From: Leifsonia sp. ALI-44-B
GTDB lineage: Bacteria > Actinomycetota > Actinomycetes > Actinomycetales > Microbacteriaceae
Reading direction: 5' to 3'
Length of the DNA: 64,000 nucleotides
Assembly: GCF_001984125.1 (NCBI RefSeq)
Contig: NZ_MTQL01000007.1
Coordinates: forward strand, 558,001 to 622,000
Within the stretch, counting starts at the first letter, position 1. The number at the start of each line of letters is the position of its first letter. Under the pieces are notes generated by a model. The model did no database searches. It was not told the origin of the DNA and saw only the letters and a list, made by a program, of their open reading frames with translations. This document shows positions 17,156 to 25,842 of the stretch, in pieces. The translations under genes were made by a program, and so were the position numbers.

Positions 17156-19360
17156 ATGAACACACCGCAACGAACACACCCACGGGCCCACCGCCCACGA
17201 ATCGCGCGGTTCACCGCGCTCGCGACCGCCGCCTGCCTCGCCTCGGTCTCGCTGCTGGCAACCATGCCCGCCGCGCACGCCGCCGGCGAAGCCGCCACCA
17301 CGCTGCCCGGCACGATTCTGCACGGCGGCGCGACGAACAACCACAAGACCACGGTGTTCGCCTATGTGAAGGCGGGCGAAGCGTTCGTCGCCACGTTCGG
17401 CGAGTACCCGGGCATGAACTCGCGCATGACCGCGACGATCATCGATCCGCTCGGAAAGGTGCGGCAGACGAGCGCACCGGGTGGCCCGGTAGCCATCGAC
17501 ACGCAGATCGTGTCCGACGTCGACGGCGTCTGGGCGGTCACGATCGAAGACCCCGCCGACATCGCCACAAACCGCCCCCAGTTTCCCGGTGTGACGTGGA
17601 GCATCGCCGCCGAGAAGAACGGTGTCGCCATCCCCGGCCGCGTCTTCAGCGAATCGCTCGCGTTCAACACGCCGACCGAGACCACCCTCAGCCTGTTCGC
17701 GCTCACCAAGACCGGCGGCCTCTACCGCGAGACCCTGCGCGATTACAACGGGGTCGACTCCACCATCCAGGTCACCAACAAGGGCAACGTGCTCGCCGAT
17801 GACGCGGCCTGCGACCCGGCCTACCTCTCGGTGCCGATGCCCGGGTCCTCGGAGTCCGGCGGTTCGGGCGCGGCATATGAGCAGCCCACGTCCTCAGCCA
17901 CGTGCGCAGGCCTCGAGCGTTACCGGTTGTTCCTCGATCAGCCGGCCGCGGATCTGCCCTCCTCCAGCACCAACTGGGCGGATGGCCGCACCACCGAGAC
18001 CTGGGTCGGCGCCACTTACACGCCGCCCAGCATCTCTGGCCTGAGCTTCGCCCGCTCGGGCACGGCCGGCAACGCGGGCACCCTGACGGGAACGCTCGAC
18101 ACGCAGCCCGGCACCGTGAAGCTCGAGATCGACGCCGACGGCGACGGTGTCTTCGACGGGCCGGCCGACGTCACGCAGACCGTGATCGCGCCTCAGACCG
18201 GGCCGTTCTCGTTCGACTGGGACGGTAAGAACGCCGCCGGCGAACCGGTCGACGCCTCGGTGGCCAGCGCCTTCCGCGCAACACTCGCCCACACCAATGA
18301 GGCGCACTTCCTGCGCACCGACTCCGAGGTCTCGCGCGGTGGCATCGAGCTGCTGCGACTCACGGGCGGGAGCACGAACCCGAGCGTCGTCTACTTCGAC
18401 GACTCGCGTTTCACCGACACCTCGGCCGAGCGCTACTCGAACACGTCGCTCCTCGCGTCGGGCCCGGGCGGCATCGACAGCACGGGCGGCGTGCACCGCT
18501 GGGCGGGCGACGACACGTCGGCGAACCGCTCCCCCAACGCCAACACGGGCACGACGGGCAGCTGGGGCGATCAACGCAGCATCGACGATTGGACCTTCGG
18601 CGCCGATAGCGCTGTCGCATCCGTCGCCATCGACCCGCTGACACCGCACCTCAGCATCGAGAAGCACGGCACTGCCAGTTCATCGCCACTCGTCGCGGGG
18701 AGCACGATCGATTACACGGTCATCCTGACGAGCGACGGCACGGGCGACTTCACGGAGTCCAACCCCGCCGAGGCGATCGACCACCTCGACCAGGGCGTAC
18801 TCGACCAGGCCACGCTCGTCGAAGGCAGCATCGCGACCACGACCGGCACGGCCACGATCGACGCGCAGGGCCGCATCGTCTGGAACGCGGGCGCGCTGCC
18901 CGTGGGAGCAACTTCGACCCTCACATTCAGCGTGACCGTGTTGCCCAATGACGATCCGGCGCAGGCCGACATCGTGAATACCGCGTGCGTCGCCTCGGCG
19001 CCACACCGCCCGTCGGCCTCGGAATACGGCACCGACGAGAACCCGTGCGCCACCGTGCCGTTCACGCCGCCCGTGCCGCCGACCCCGGCGACTCCGCCCG
19101 TGACCCCGCCCACGGTTCCGCCGACCACACCATCGGCGACTCCCCCGGCACCGCGCGTCACCCCGCCCGGCTTGGCCGCGACGGGTGCCGACAACCCGCT
19201 GATGATGGCCGGCCTCGCGACCGGCACCGTGCTGTTGGGCGCCGCGGTCGTCGGCCTCGTGGCCCTGCGTCGACGCCGATCGGATGCCGCAGCGTCGGCG
19301 TCGGCGTCGGCGTCGGCGCCAGCGTCGGGCTCCGGCATCCCCGGGTCTGAGACGCCGTAG
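17156..19360 (+). CDS. Sortase-anchored surface protein with DUF11-like domain
   Basis: The product is 734 residues. A basic N-terminus and hydrophobic core end in a signal-peptidase site around AHA (residues 40-42). The middle includes an acidic DADGDGVFDGPAD loop resembling a calcium-binding repeat. Residues ~500-620 (LSIEKHGTASSSPLVAGSTI, then DYTVILTS) match the DUF11/SpaA-like stalk domain. A Pro/Thr-rich wall spanner precedes LAATG, a hydrophobic helix and RRRR, an actinobacterial LAxTG sorting signal. An unusual Ser/Ala tail (ASASASASA) follows the Arg cluster. GGAGG precedes ATG 17156. It is probably displayed on the wall; its ligand is unknown. Confidence 0.85.
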   Translation: MNTPQRTHPRAHRPRIARFTALATAACLASVSLLATMPAAHAAGEAATTLPGTILHGGATNNHKTTVFAYVKAGEAFVATFGEYPGMNSRMTATIIDPLGKVRQTSAPGGPVAIDTQIVSDVDGVWAVTIEDPADIATNRPQFPGVTWSIAAEKNGVAIPGRVFSESLAFNTPTETTLSLFALTKTGGLYRETLRDYNGVDSTIQVTNKGNVLADDAACDPAYLSVPMPGSSESGGSGAAYEQPTSSATCAGLERYRLFLDQPAADLPSSSTNWADGRTTETWVGATYTPPSISGLSFARSGTAGNAGTLTGTLDTQPGTVKLEIDADGDGVFDGPADVTQTVIAPQTGPFSFDWDGKNAAGEPVDASVASAFRATLAHTNEAHFLRTDSEVSRGGIELLRLTGGSTNPSVVYFDDSRFTDTSAERYSNTSLLASGPGGIDSTGGVHRWAGDDTSANRSPNANTGTTGSWGDQRSIDDWTFGADSAVASVAIDPLTPHLSIEKHGTASSSPLVAGSTIDYTVILTSDGTGDFTESNPAEAIDHLDQGVLDQATLVEGSIATTTGTATIDAQGRIVWNAGALPVGATSTLTFSVTVLPNDDPAQADIVNTACVASAPHRPSASEYGTDENPCATVPFTPPVPPTPATPPVTPPTVPPTTPSATPPAPRVTPPGLAATGADNPLMMAGLATGTVLLGAAVVGLVALRRRRSDAAASASASASAPASGSGIPGSETP

Positions 19361-19442
19361 GCCCGGCACTGCGCGGGGAGATCCTCGCGCAGCCTCGGCA
19401 GGCGCTTCGGTAACTGCTTGAGCAACCGCTTCGGCAACAAAC

Positions 19443-19479
19443 GTGGGCTCGCGTCCGGAAACATCCGGCGCGGGCCCAC
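19443..19479 (+). terminator. Terminator hairpin after the surface protein gene
   Basis: GTGGGCTCGCG (from 19443) pairs with CGCGGGCCCAC (to 19479) with one T-G pair, and CCGG/CCGG extends the stem past a bulged T. GGTTATTTCTC follows. Confidence 0.65.
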
Positions 19480-19617
19480 GGTTATTTCTCCCACCCGGCG
19501 GCTGGGAGCGCACCGGGGAGTGCGCTGGGAACGACGCGGCACAGAAGAAACCGAGCGGGAGACGGCGCCGCGGTCGTATGGTCGTGGCAAGCCATCTGAC
19601 ATCGACGAAGGAGCGCC

Positions 19618-20043
19618 ATGACCGAGAACTTCACGCCCGAGGAACGCGCAGCCATGAAGGAGCGCGCCGCCGAGGTGCGCAAACAGGCGAGAAAGGGGGC
19701 CAAAGCCGACCCCGAGAAAGACCTGCTCGAGAAGATCGCCGAGATGACCGACGACGACCGGGCCATCGCCGAGCGGCTGCATGCCCTCGTCGCCGAGCAC
19801 GCACCGACCCTGACGCCGAAGACCTGGTACGGCATGCCGGGCTATGCGCTCGACGGCAAGGTCCTCGTCTTCTTCCAGGCTGCCGCCAAGTTCAAGGTGC
19901 GCTACGCGACCATCGGCTTCAATGACACGGCCACGCTCGACGAGGGCACGATGTGGCCGACCGCGTTCGCCGTGACGAAACTGGGCCCCGACGAAGAAGC
20001 GTTCATCGCCGATCTGCTGCGCAAGGCGGTTCCGGCACCGTAG
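19618..20043 (+). CDS. DUF1801/YdhG-like protein
   Basis: The product is 141 residues. A charged helical N-terminus (ERAAMKERAAEVRKQARKGA) precedes a compact domain containing TPKTWYGMPGYALDGKVLVF and KFKVRYATIGF, the pattern of DUF1801 (YdhG/YjhX-type) proteins with frataxin-like folds. Some relatives have been proposed to handle iron, but the role is not established. GAAGGAG precedes ATG 19618. Its stop codon lies inside the -10 box of the next gene. Confidence 0.75.
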   Translation: MTENFTPEERAAMKERAAEVRKQARKGAKADPEKDLLEKIAEMTDDDRAIAERLHALVAEHAPTLTPKTWYGMPGYALDGKVLVFFQAAAKFKVRYATIGFNDTATLDEGTMWPTAFAVTKLGPDEEAFIADLLRKAVPAP

Positions 20044-20052
20044 CGTGAGGGA

Positions 20053-20925
20053 ATGACATCCACGCCGTCGCCGCCCGCCGCCGAGCCCGCCAACTACTCA
20101 CGCGAGCTCTTCGGCGGCGCGACCGCCGACAATCTCTCCGGCCGTTCCGACGCCGCCGTCGACCGCCCCGCCGCCCTCGTCACGGGCGCCTCCCGCGGCA
20201 TCGGTCGAGCGATCGCGATCGCCTTGGCCGCGCGCGGTGACCGCGTGGCCGTGCACTACGGTTCGAGCCGCGCCGACGGCGAAGAAACCCTCGCGCTCCT
20301 GGCCGGCGACGGTCACGTCCTCGTCTCGGGCGACCTCGCCGATGCCGACCACGTGCGCGCCCTGATGGATGCCGCGAGCGACGCCCTGGGCGACATCCAC
20401 ACGCTCGTGAACAACGCCGCCGTCGGCCCCTCGGCAACCAACGGTCACCGCGTCGACGAGGTGTCCTACGCCGACTGGCAGCGCGTCTGGACCGACATGA
20501 TCGACGTCAACCTGCGCGGCGCCGCCAACCTCACCTACGGCTTCGCCAACCACCGCATCGGCGCGGGCGGCGGCGGCACGATCGTGAACATCGGCTCGCG
20601 CGGCGTCTTCGTGGGCGAGCCCGACTACCCCGCCTACGCGGCGACGAAGGGCGCCCTGCACGCCTTCGCTCAGTCGATGGCGGTCGCCCTGGCCCCGCAC
20701 GACATCGCCGTCTCGACCATCGCCCCCGGCTTCGTCTCCACCGACCGCCAATCCGAAAAGCTCTCGGGCCCGGCGGGCGACAGCATCCGAGCCCAGAGCC
20801 CCTTCGGCCGCGTCGCGGCGCCGCACGAGATCGCCGCCGCCGTACTCTACCTGTCGTCGCCCGACGCCACCTGGGCCTCTGGCACCATCCTCGACCTCAA
20901 CGGCGCCTCCCACCTGCGCAGCTGA
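20053..20925 (+). CDS. Short-chain dehydrogenase/reductase
   Basis: The product is 290 residues, a classical SDR: cofactor motif TGASRGIG near residue 45, NNAAVG, catalytic Ser in VNIGSRGV, YAATK active site and a C-terminal WASGTILDLNGA. The 40-residue N-terminal extension (ELFGGATADNLSGRSDAA) is unusual for FabG-like enzymes. It reduces or oxidises a carbonyl/hydroxyl with NAD(P)H; the substrate is unknown. TAGCGT (20041-20046) lies 6 nt before ATG 20053, suggesting a leaderless transcript, although GAGGGA could also serve as a weak ribosome site. Confidence 0.88.
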   Translation: MTSTPSPPAAEPANYSRELFGGATADNLSGRSDAAVDRPAALVTGASRGIGRAIAIALAARGDRVAVHYGSSRADGEETLALLAGDGHVLVSGDLADADHVRALMDAASDALGDIHTLVNNAAVGPSATNGHRVDEVSYADWQRVWTDMIDVNLRGAANLTYGFANHRIGAGGGGTIVNIGSRGVFVGEPDYPAYAATKGALHAFAQSMAVALAPHDIAVSTIAPGFVSTDRQSEKLSGPAGDSIRAQSPFGRVAAPHEIAAAVLYLSSPDATWASGTILDLNGASHLRS

Positions 20926-20984
20926 CCGCCAGCCGCGAGCGAGCAGTGGCCGGGGCGCTCATCGCAGCACCCCGGCCATACCGC

Positions 20985-21776
20985 CTAGTTCGACAGCCGC
21001 TCGATCAGATCGGCGAGGTGACCAGGCGCCTCGAGATGCGCCAGGTGGCCTTGCCCCGCCAATTCGTGCACGACACCGCGCGGGGTGCGGGATGCGACAT
21101 CCTCGAAGCTCGTGCCATAGGGCGCCTGCCCGCGGTTGCGCTCGCCCACGATGAGGCCGATGCTCTCGGCCCGCTGGCCCAGCTCGGCGGGCTGCGGGGC
21201 GGAGTTGATCGCCACCGTCTCGGAGAAGATCGGCGAACTCACGGCCGTCAGCCCGGCCCAGACGGCGGAATCGGCCCGCAGGGATTCGACGACCGCGGCG
21301 GGCAGACCACTCACCTCGCCGAGCGCGACCTCGACGGTGCGGTCCAGATCGCCGTCACCGTGGGCCCTTTCGAGCGCGGGCAGCGCTCCGGCCCCGAAAG
21401 GCGCCGTGATCGGCTCATAGGCGATGAGATGCGGCACGGGCACCTCGTTCGCCAGGTGTAGCGCGATCAGGCCGCCGTAACTCCAGCCGAACAGCGTGCG
21501 CACGTCGGAGAATTCGCGCAGAACCGCAGCGGCGTCGTCGACTTCGGTCTGGATGTCGTATCCATCGCCCAGCGGACCGGACGGTTGGCGCCCCCGCCGG
21601 TTCACGACGGCAACGGTCTTCCACGCGCTCAGCTGCCGGGCGACCTCGGCCCACCCCGCCGCGTCGGCCATCACTCCGGGCACCAGGATGATCGCGGGCC
21701 CGTCCTCCTCGCCATAGACATCCACGGCCACCCAGCTGCCATCGACCTGAATCTGTTTCTGAATCGTTTGCTCCAT
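20985..21776 (-). CDS. Alpha/beta hydrolase
   Basis: The product is 263 residues of alpha/beta-hydrolase fold: oxyanion region LVPGVMADAAGW, nucleophile elbow GWSYGG, and a late His in GQGHLAHLEAPGHL. The substrate cannot be predicted. ATG 21776 is preceded by GGAG (ATGGAGTT), while the longer upstream frame overlaps the divergent tetR and is rejected. The 37-nt gap to tetR suggests the regulator controls this gene. Confidence 0.85.
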   Translation of the reverse strand: MEQTIQKQIQVDGSWVAVDVYGEEDGPAIILVPGVMADAAGWAEVARQLSAWKTVAVVNRRGRQPSGPLGDGYDIQTEVDDAAAVLREFSDVRTLFGWSYGGLIALHLANEVPVPHLIAYEPITAPFGAGALPALERAHGDGDLDRTVEVALGEVSGLPAAVVESLRADSAVWAGLTAVSSPIFSETVAINSAPQPAELGQRAESIGLIVGERNRGQAPYGTSFEDVASRTPRGVVHELAGQGHLAHLEAPGHLADLIERLSN

Positions 21777-21813
21777 AACTCCATTCTGGGGCAATTGATC
21801 TAGAATCGTCAAC

Positions 21814-22428
21814 ATGGCATCCAGACCCGCAGGCCGCCCGCGCGAATTCGACCGCGACGCCGCTCTGCGCCAAGCCGCACACCTGTTTTGGCAGCACGGG
21901 TTCTCGGGCACCTCGACTCGCCATCTCACGAGTGCCCTCGGAATCTCGAGTTCCAGCCTCTACGCCGCCTTCGGCACGAAAGCCGAGCTCTTCGCCGAAG
22001 CCGTTCGCGTTTATGCCCTGCGCTACAGCGCGATCTACGACCAGGCCCTGCAGGAGGCGTCTGCGGCGGCCGTCATCGAGCGCCTCCTGCGCGAATCGGT
22101 GGCCGAATTCACGCGCTCGGACGAAGGCCACCCCGGATGCCTCACCAGCAGCGCGGTCATGTCCGACGCCTCCTCGACGCTCGACGTGCGCACCTACATC
22201 GCCGACCTGCAACGCTCCGACGAGGCTCGCCTACGCGCTCGCCTCGAGCAAGAATCCACCGACGGCCCACTCCCGGGCGGCGCAACCGCCGCCGAACTCG
22301 CTGAATTCACTCAAACCGTCTGGCAGGGCCTCTCCACGCGCGCCGAGCTGGGCGCATCCCGAGACGAACTCGACGGCGCCGTCGACTTCGCCCTCCGACT
22401 CATCTCCGCCGTCCCCGCCTCGGCATAG
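21814..22428 (+). CDS. TetR-family regulator
   Basis: The product is 204 residues, the usual length, with N-terminal HTH SGTSTRHLTSALGISSSSLY, then AAFGTKAELF. The C-terminal part (SDEGHPGCLTSSAV) is typical of TetR_C_16-like regulators of oxidoreductases. TAGAAT (21801-21806) lies 7 nt before ATG 21814, so the mRNA is probably leaderless. ATTCT/AGAAT inverted arms (21783-21787, 21802-21806) span the divergent promoter region and may be its operator for the adjacent hydrolase. Confidence 0.85.
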   Translation: MASRPAGRPREFDRDAALRQAAHLFWQHGFSGTSTRHLTSALGISSSSLYAAFGTKAELFAEAVRVYALRYSAIYDQALQEASAAAVIERLLRESVAEFTRSDEGHPGCLTSSAVMSDASSTLDVRTYIADLQRSDEARLRARLEQESTDGPLPGGATAAELAEFTQTVWQGLSTRAELGASRDELDGAVDFALRLISAVPASA

Positions 22429-22733
22429 GTAATACCCGGCCGCGTGACGGCCTTTCGAACACTCCGGCGTAGCTGGTGCTGCCCGCGCATCTGCCGACCC
22501 CCTGTTCAGCGAGCGCACCCGGAGGCCGCCCGCCGACACGCCGTCCCCCGAGAGTTTCTCGAAATAGATTGCAACTCCGCGGCGGGCGTGTTGGCCGCGG
22601 CCGCGCGTCGCACTCGTAGCGAATGTCCGGTCGATCCTGGGAATGAGCCTGGACAGTCACTCTCTCGGGCGGAGGGGGGCTCCTACATTCGGGGAGAACA
22701 AGCATCCCGTCTCCCTCAGGAAAGCAGCGGCCC
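22429..22733. other. 305-nt intergenic region with nested hairpins
   Basis: No gene is convincing here. GCCGACACGCC (22533-22543) pairs with 22586-22596 (one G-T pair), enclosing CGAGA-GTT-TCTCG (22550-22562). It may terminate tetR or fold as a leader before the chorismate enzyme gene; no Trp-rich leader peptide was seen. Confidence 0.4.
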
Positions 22734-24203
22734 ATGATCGATGTCGAATTACGCCAGGCTCACGTGACTACGGGCAGCGCTGTCACTTGGTACAAGGCTG
22801 CGGCCCAGCAGGAGGGCACCGCCAACGTTTTCCTCCTGGAGTCGCTGTCCGGGCCGGCGGCGGATACACGCTCTTCGATGGTCGGCATTTCAGGCTTGCT
22901 CGAGGTGGCGATCTATCGCGGCACAGTGGAGATGTCCGGGCAGCCGGCTCTTGTCGATGCGGCCCGTCAAGCACTGGCGGAAGAGGGAGTCATTGTCAAC
23001 CGAGACGGTCGTGACGTTTTGGCCGAATCGGACTCCCTGTGGCAGCTGGGACGCACGCTTTCGAGAGTCTTCTCCTTCGAGCGCAACTCCGAGGTGTACG
23101 ACTTCGGCGTCCGTGCCTTCTTCGGTTACGACGCCGTGCGATACATCGAACGCCTACCCCGGACGATTCGTGACCCCGATTACCCGCTTCCCGACGCAGC
23201 TTTCAGCCTTATCCATGCCCTGTTCTCGATCGCGCCCGAAACGGAACAGACATCGGTCACCATTGCTGAATGTGAGTTGTGGCCCCGTCTGGATCTCGAA
23301 GGCATTTGCACGAACCTCGGGGGCGCGGATGCTGCGCGGCAATTCGACGAGCAGCCCGGTCCCGTGCCGCGTCCAACTGCAGTTCGCGATGAGCTCACAC
23401 ATGACGACTACATCGATAAAGCCGCCGTCTGTCTGCGTCACATCGAACTAGGTGACGTCTTTCAGATACAGCTCGGACACGAGATGACGATCGAGAGCGA
23501 GGCCCGGCCGATCGAGGTCTATCGACGCCTCCGCTGGCGCAACCCTTCGCCGTACATGTGCTTAGTTCCCTTACCCGGCAGCACGACAATCGGCGCAAGT
23601 CCCGAGCTCTTCGTGCGGACAATCGGGCGGGAAGCGGTCATGCGGCCCATCGCGGGAACTGCTCGAATTGCTGCTCGCGATAATGACGACACAGTTATTC
23701 GAGACTTGCGGCTCAACGAAAAGGAGCGGGCGGAGCACATCATGCTCGTAGACCTGTGTCGGAACGACCTTGGTCGAGTCGCAGAGCCACAGAGCATCAA
23801 CGTCGACGAACTCATGAAAGTCGAAAGCTACTCGCACCTGCACCATCTCGTGTCGAATGTTCGCGCAACGATGGCTGCGGATGTCGACGTGTTCGACGTT
23901 ATTCGTGCAGGGTTTCCGGCCGGCACCATGACGGGCGCGCCAAAGGTCCGTGCCATGGAAATCATCGAAACGCTGGAGGAAAGTCGCCGCGGTCTCTACG
24001 CCGGAGCCTTCGGCGTGATCGGGTTCGGCGGGTGGAGCGTCCTAGCCCTCGGCATCCGAATGGCCGTTCATACGGGGGGCGAATACAGGATCCGAGCGTC
24101 GGCGGGCATTGTTTCCGATTCCACGCCAGAGGCAGAGTGGCGCGAGACGTTAACCAAGATGGCCGTTACGTACTGGTCTGTCACGGGCGACGAATTGATC
24201 TGA
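22734..24203 (+). CDS. Stand-alone chorismate-binding enzyme, TrpE/PabB-like
   Basis: The product is 489 residues with both anthranilate synthase component I domains. The N-terminal LLESLSG resembles the TrpE feedback loop. The catalytic domain shows FQIQLGHEM, GASPELFV, KERAEHIMLVDLCRNDLGRV and GFPAGTMTGAPKVRAMEIIE. The usual P-I-A-G-T-R-x-R-G is PIAGTARIA, and the strand near the C-terminus reads WSVLALGIRM where D-x-x-I-x-I-R-T is usual, so the product may not be anthranilate. No TrpG-type amidotransferase is adjacent. G+C is visibly lower (about 55% in one 60-nt line versus ~68% nearby), suggesting acquisition. Confidence 0.8.
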   Translation: MIDVELRQAHVTTGSAVTWYKAAAQQEGTANVFLLESLSGPAADTRSSMVGISGLLEVAIYRGTVEMSGQPALVDAARQALAEEGVIVNRDGRDVLAESDSLWQLGRTLSRVFSFERNSEVYDFGVRAFFGYDAVRYIERLPRTIRDPDYPLPDAAFSLIHALFSIAPETEQTSVTIAECELWPRLDLEGICTNLGGADAARQFDEQPGPVPRPTAVRDELTHDDYIDKAAVCLRHIELGDVFQIQLGHEMTIESEARPIEVYRRLRWRNPSPYMCLVPLPGSTTIGASPELFVRTIGREAVMRPIAGTARIAARDNDDTVIRDLRLNEKERAEHIMLVDLCRNDLGRVAEPQSINVDELMKVESYSHLHHLVSNVRATMAADVDVFDVIRAGFPAGTMTGAPKVRAMEIIETLEESRRGLYAGAFGVIGFGGWSVLALGIRMAVHTGGEYRIRASAGIVSDSTPEAEWRETLTKMAVTYWSVTGDELI

Positions 24204-24289
24204 GAGCGAGCCCGTTCGACGTGTCGAATTTTTGGTGGCGGAAGGCGGCCTAGAGGGCCACACTGGGACCACCGACGGGAGGAGAGGGC

Positions 24290-25009
24290 ATGGGCGACCT
24301 CGTTCTGTCGTTGCTGCCGCTGGCGCTCGGCATCGTTATGAGCCCGCTCGCCATCATGGCGCTCGTGGCCGTTCTGCTGTCCCGGCGGGCCCGCGTGACG
24401 GGCGTGTTCTTCGCGCTGGGGTGGGCGCTCGGAATCGCGATCGGGTTGGGGGCGAGCTATGCCGTTCTGGGGTTGTTCGACCTACAGCCGCGCAGCACTC
24501 CGCCCGATTGGGTGTCGACCGTGCGGCTCGTCTTCGCGCTCGTGCTGATACTCGGCGCCGTCTACATCTATCGCAAGGGTCATGCGCGGGCGGTCGCCAT
24601 GGCCCACGCGCGCACACCGACCGACGTGACCGAGGCGGCCCCGCAGCTGCCCGGATGGCTGCGGTCGGTCGAGACCTTCACGCCCACCCGCAGCCTGCTG
24701 CTCGGCGTCGGCATCTTCATCCTGAATCCCGTCGACCTGTCCTGCGCGATCATCGCCGCGCTCGATGTGCGACTGGCGGGATTCGGCGGCGCCACCGACG
24801 CGGTCATCCTGATCGTCTTCGGCGTCGTCGGCATTCTGCCGATCCTCATCCCCGTCCTACTCGTGCTCGTGCGCGGTGAGCAGGCCACACCCGTGCTTGC
24901 TGCCATCCGCACCTGGATCGCCTCGCACACGAGCGTGCTCAACGCAGCCCTCGTGCTCGTGATCGCGCTCCTCCAATTGCAGAAGGCGGTATCGGCATTC
25001 CTGGCATAG
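24290..25009 (+). CDS. GAP-family (Sap/glycopeptidolipid addressing) membrane protein
   Basis: The product is 239 residues with six hydrophobic segments in a 3+3 layout around a hydrophilic loop (residues ~95-125). MGDLVLSLLPLALGIVMSPLAIMALVAVL and GVGIFILNPVDLSCAIIAALD are family signatures. Mycobacterial members take part in exporting peptidolipids; in other actinobacteria the cargo is unknown. GGGAGGAG precedes ATG 24290. The coding frame of an MscS-like protein begins across its stop codon. Confidence 0.8.
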   Translation: MGDLVLSLLPLALGIVMSPLAIMALVAVLLSRRARVTGVFFALGWALGIAIGLGASYAVLGLFDLQPRSTPPDWVSTVRLVFALVLILGAVYIYRKGHARAVAMAHARTPTDVTEAAPQLPGWLRSVETFTPTRSLLLGVGIFILNPVDLSCAIIAALDVRLAGFGGATDAVILIVFGVVGILPILIPVLLVLVRGEQATPVLAAIRTWIASHTSVLNAALVLVIALLQLQKAVSAFLA

Positions 25010-25134
25010 ACGCAGCGACCCCGCCCGACCTCGACCAGTACTTCACGCCGGCGACCATCAGCGGCTGGGACCTGGGCCTGGCTGCCGGAAGCGTACTCAT
25101 CGGCTGGATCCTCTCCATCTATGCGCGCAAAGGG

Positions 25135-25842
25135 GTGCTTGCGGCGCTCCGGCGGCTGCAAGGGATTAGCGAAGGGGCGGCGATTCTCGCGGCGCGCATC
25201 GTCCGCTACGCCGTGCTGCTCCTCGGCATCGGAACGGCGTTCGCCTTCCTCGGCGCCTCCATCCAACCGCTGCTCGCCGTGGGGCTCATCGTCGCGGCCG
25301 TCATCTTCCTCGCGCTGCGCGGCATCTCGGCCAACTTCGCCGCGGGCATCGTGCTGCAGACGCGCCACCCGCTCAAGGTGGGCGACGAGATCGAGGCGGC
25401 CGACTACATCGGCCGGGTGCAAGAGCTGAATGGCCGCAGCGTCGTGATCACCACGCGCGACGGGCGCACCGTGCACGTGCCCAACTCGCTGCTGCTCGAA
25501 GAGCCGCTCGTCAACCACTCCGAGTGGGGCCGGCGGCGCTCCGAGGTGCAGGTGCGCTTTCGCTCGACGACACCGCTCGCGGCGGTCACGGATGTCGCGC
25601 TCACCGCACTGGGCACGGTGGCCGGGCTGCGGCCCGAGCATCCGCCCGCCGTCATCGTGCGCACAATCGAACCCGAACGCATCAGCATCGCGGTGCAGTT
25701 CTGGCATGCACCCGCCGACGACGTCGCGGCAACGAGCCGGGTCGTCGCGGCCCTCGGCGCGGCACTGACCGACGCGGGTGTCGATGCCGTCGTGACCAGC
25801 GAGAAACCTGTCGAGCCACTCACACCGCCGCCGCCCCTCTAG
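25135..25842 (+). CDS. MscS-like mechanosensitive channel protein
   Basis: From GTG 25135 the product is 235 residues: two membrane helices, the second continuing into the pore helix (ALRGISANFAAGIVLQT), then the MscS beta domain with HPLKVGDEIEA and VHVPNSLLLEEPLVNHSEW. The family releases solutes on osmotic downshock. The same frame is open upstream and encodes what looks like the missing first helix (WDLGLAAGSVLIGWILSIYARKG at 25066-25134), preceded by DLDQYFTPATISG. No ATG, GTG or TTG exists in that stretch, so a rare start (ATT 24997 or ATA 25006, across the GAP stop) or a lost start is implied. The 3' end overlaps the convergent exporter gene by 23 nt. Confidence 0.75.
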   Translation: MLAALRRLQGISEGAAILAARIVRYAVLLLGIGTAFAFLGASIQPLLAVGLIVAAVIFLALRGISANFAAGIVLQTRHPLKVGDEIEAADYIGRVQELNGRSVVITTRDGRTVHVPNSLLLEEPLVNHSEWGRRRSEVQVRFRSTTPLAAVTDVALTALGTVAGLRPEHPPAVIVRTIEPERISIAVQFWHAPADDVAATSRVVAALGAALTDAGVDAVVTSEKPVEPLTPPPPL

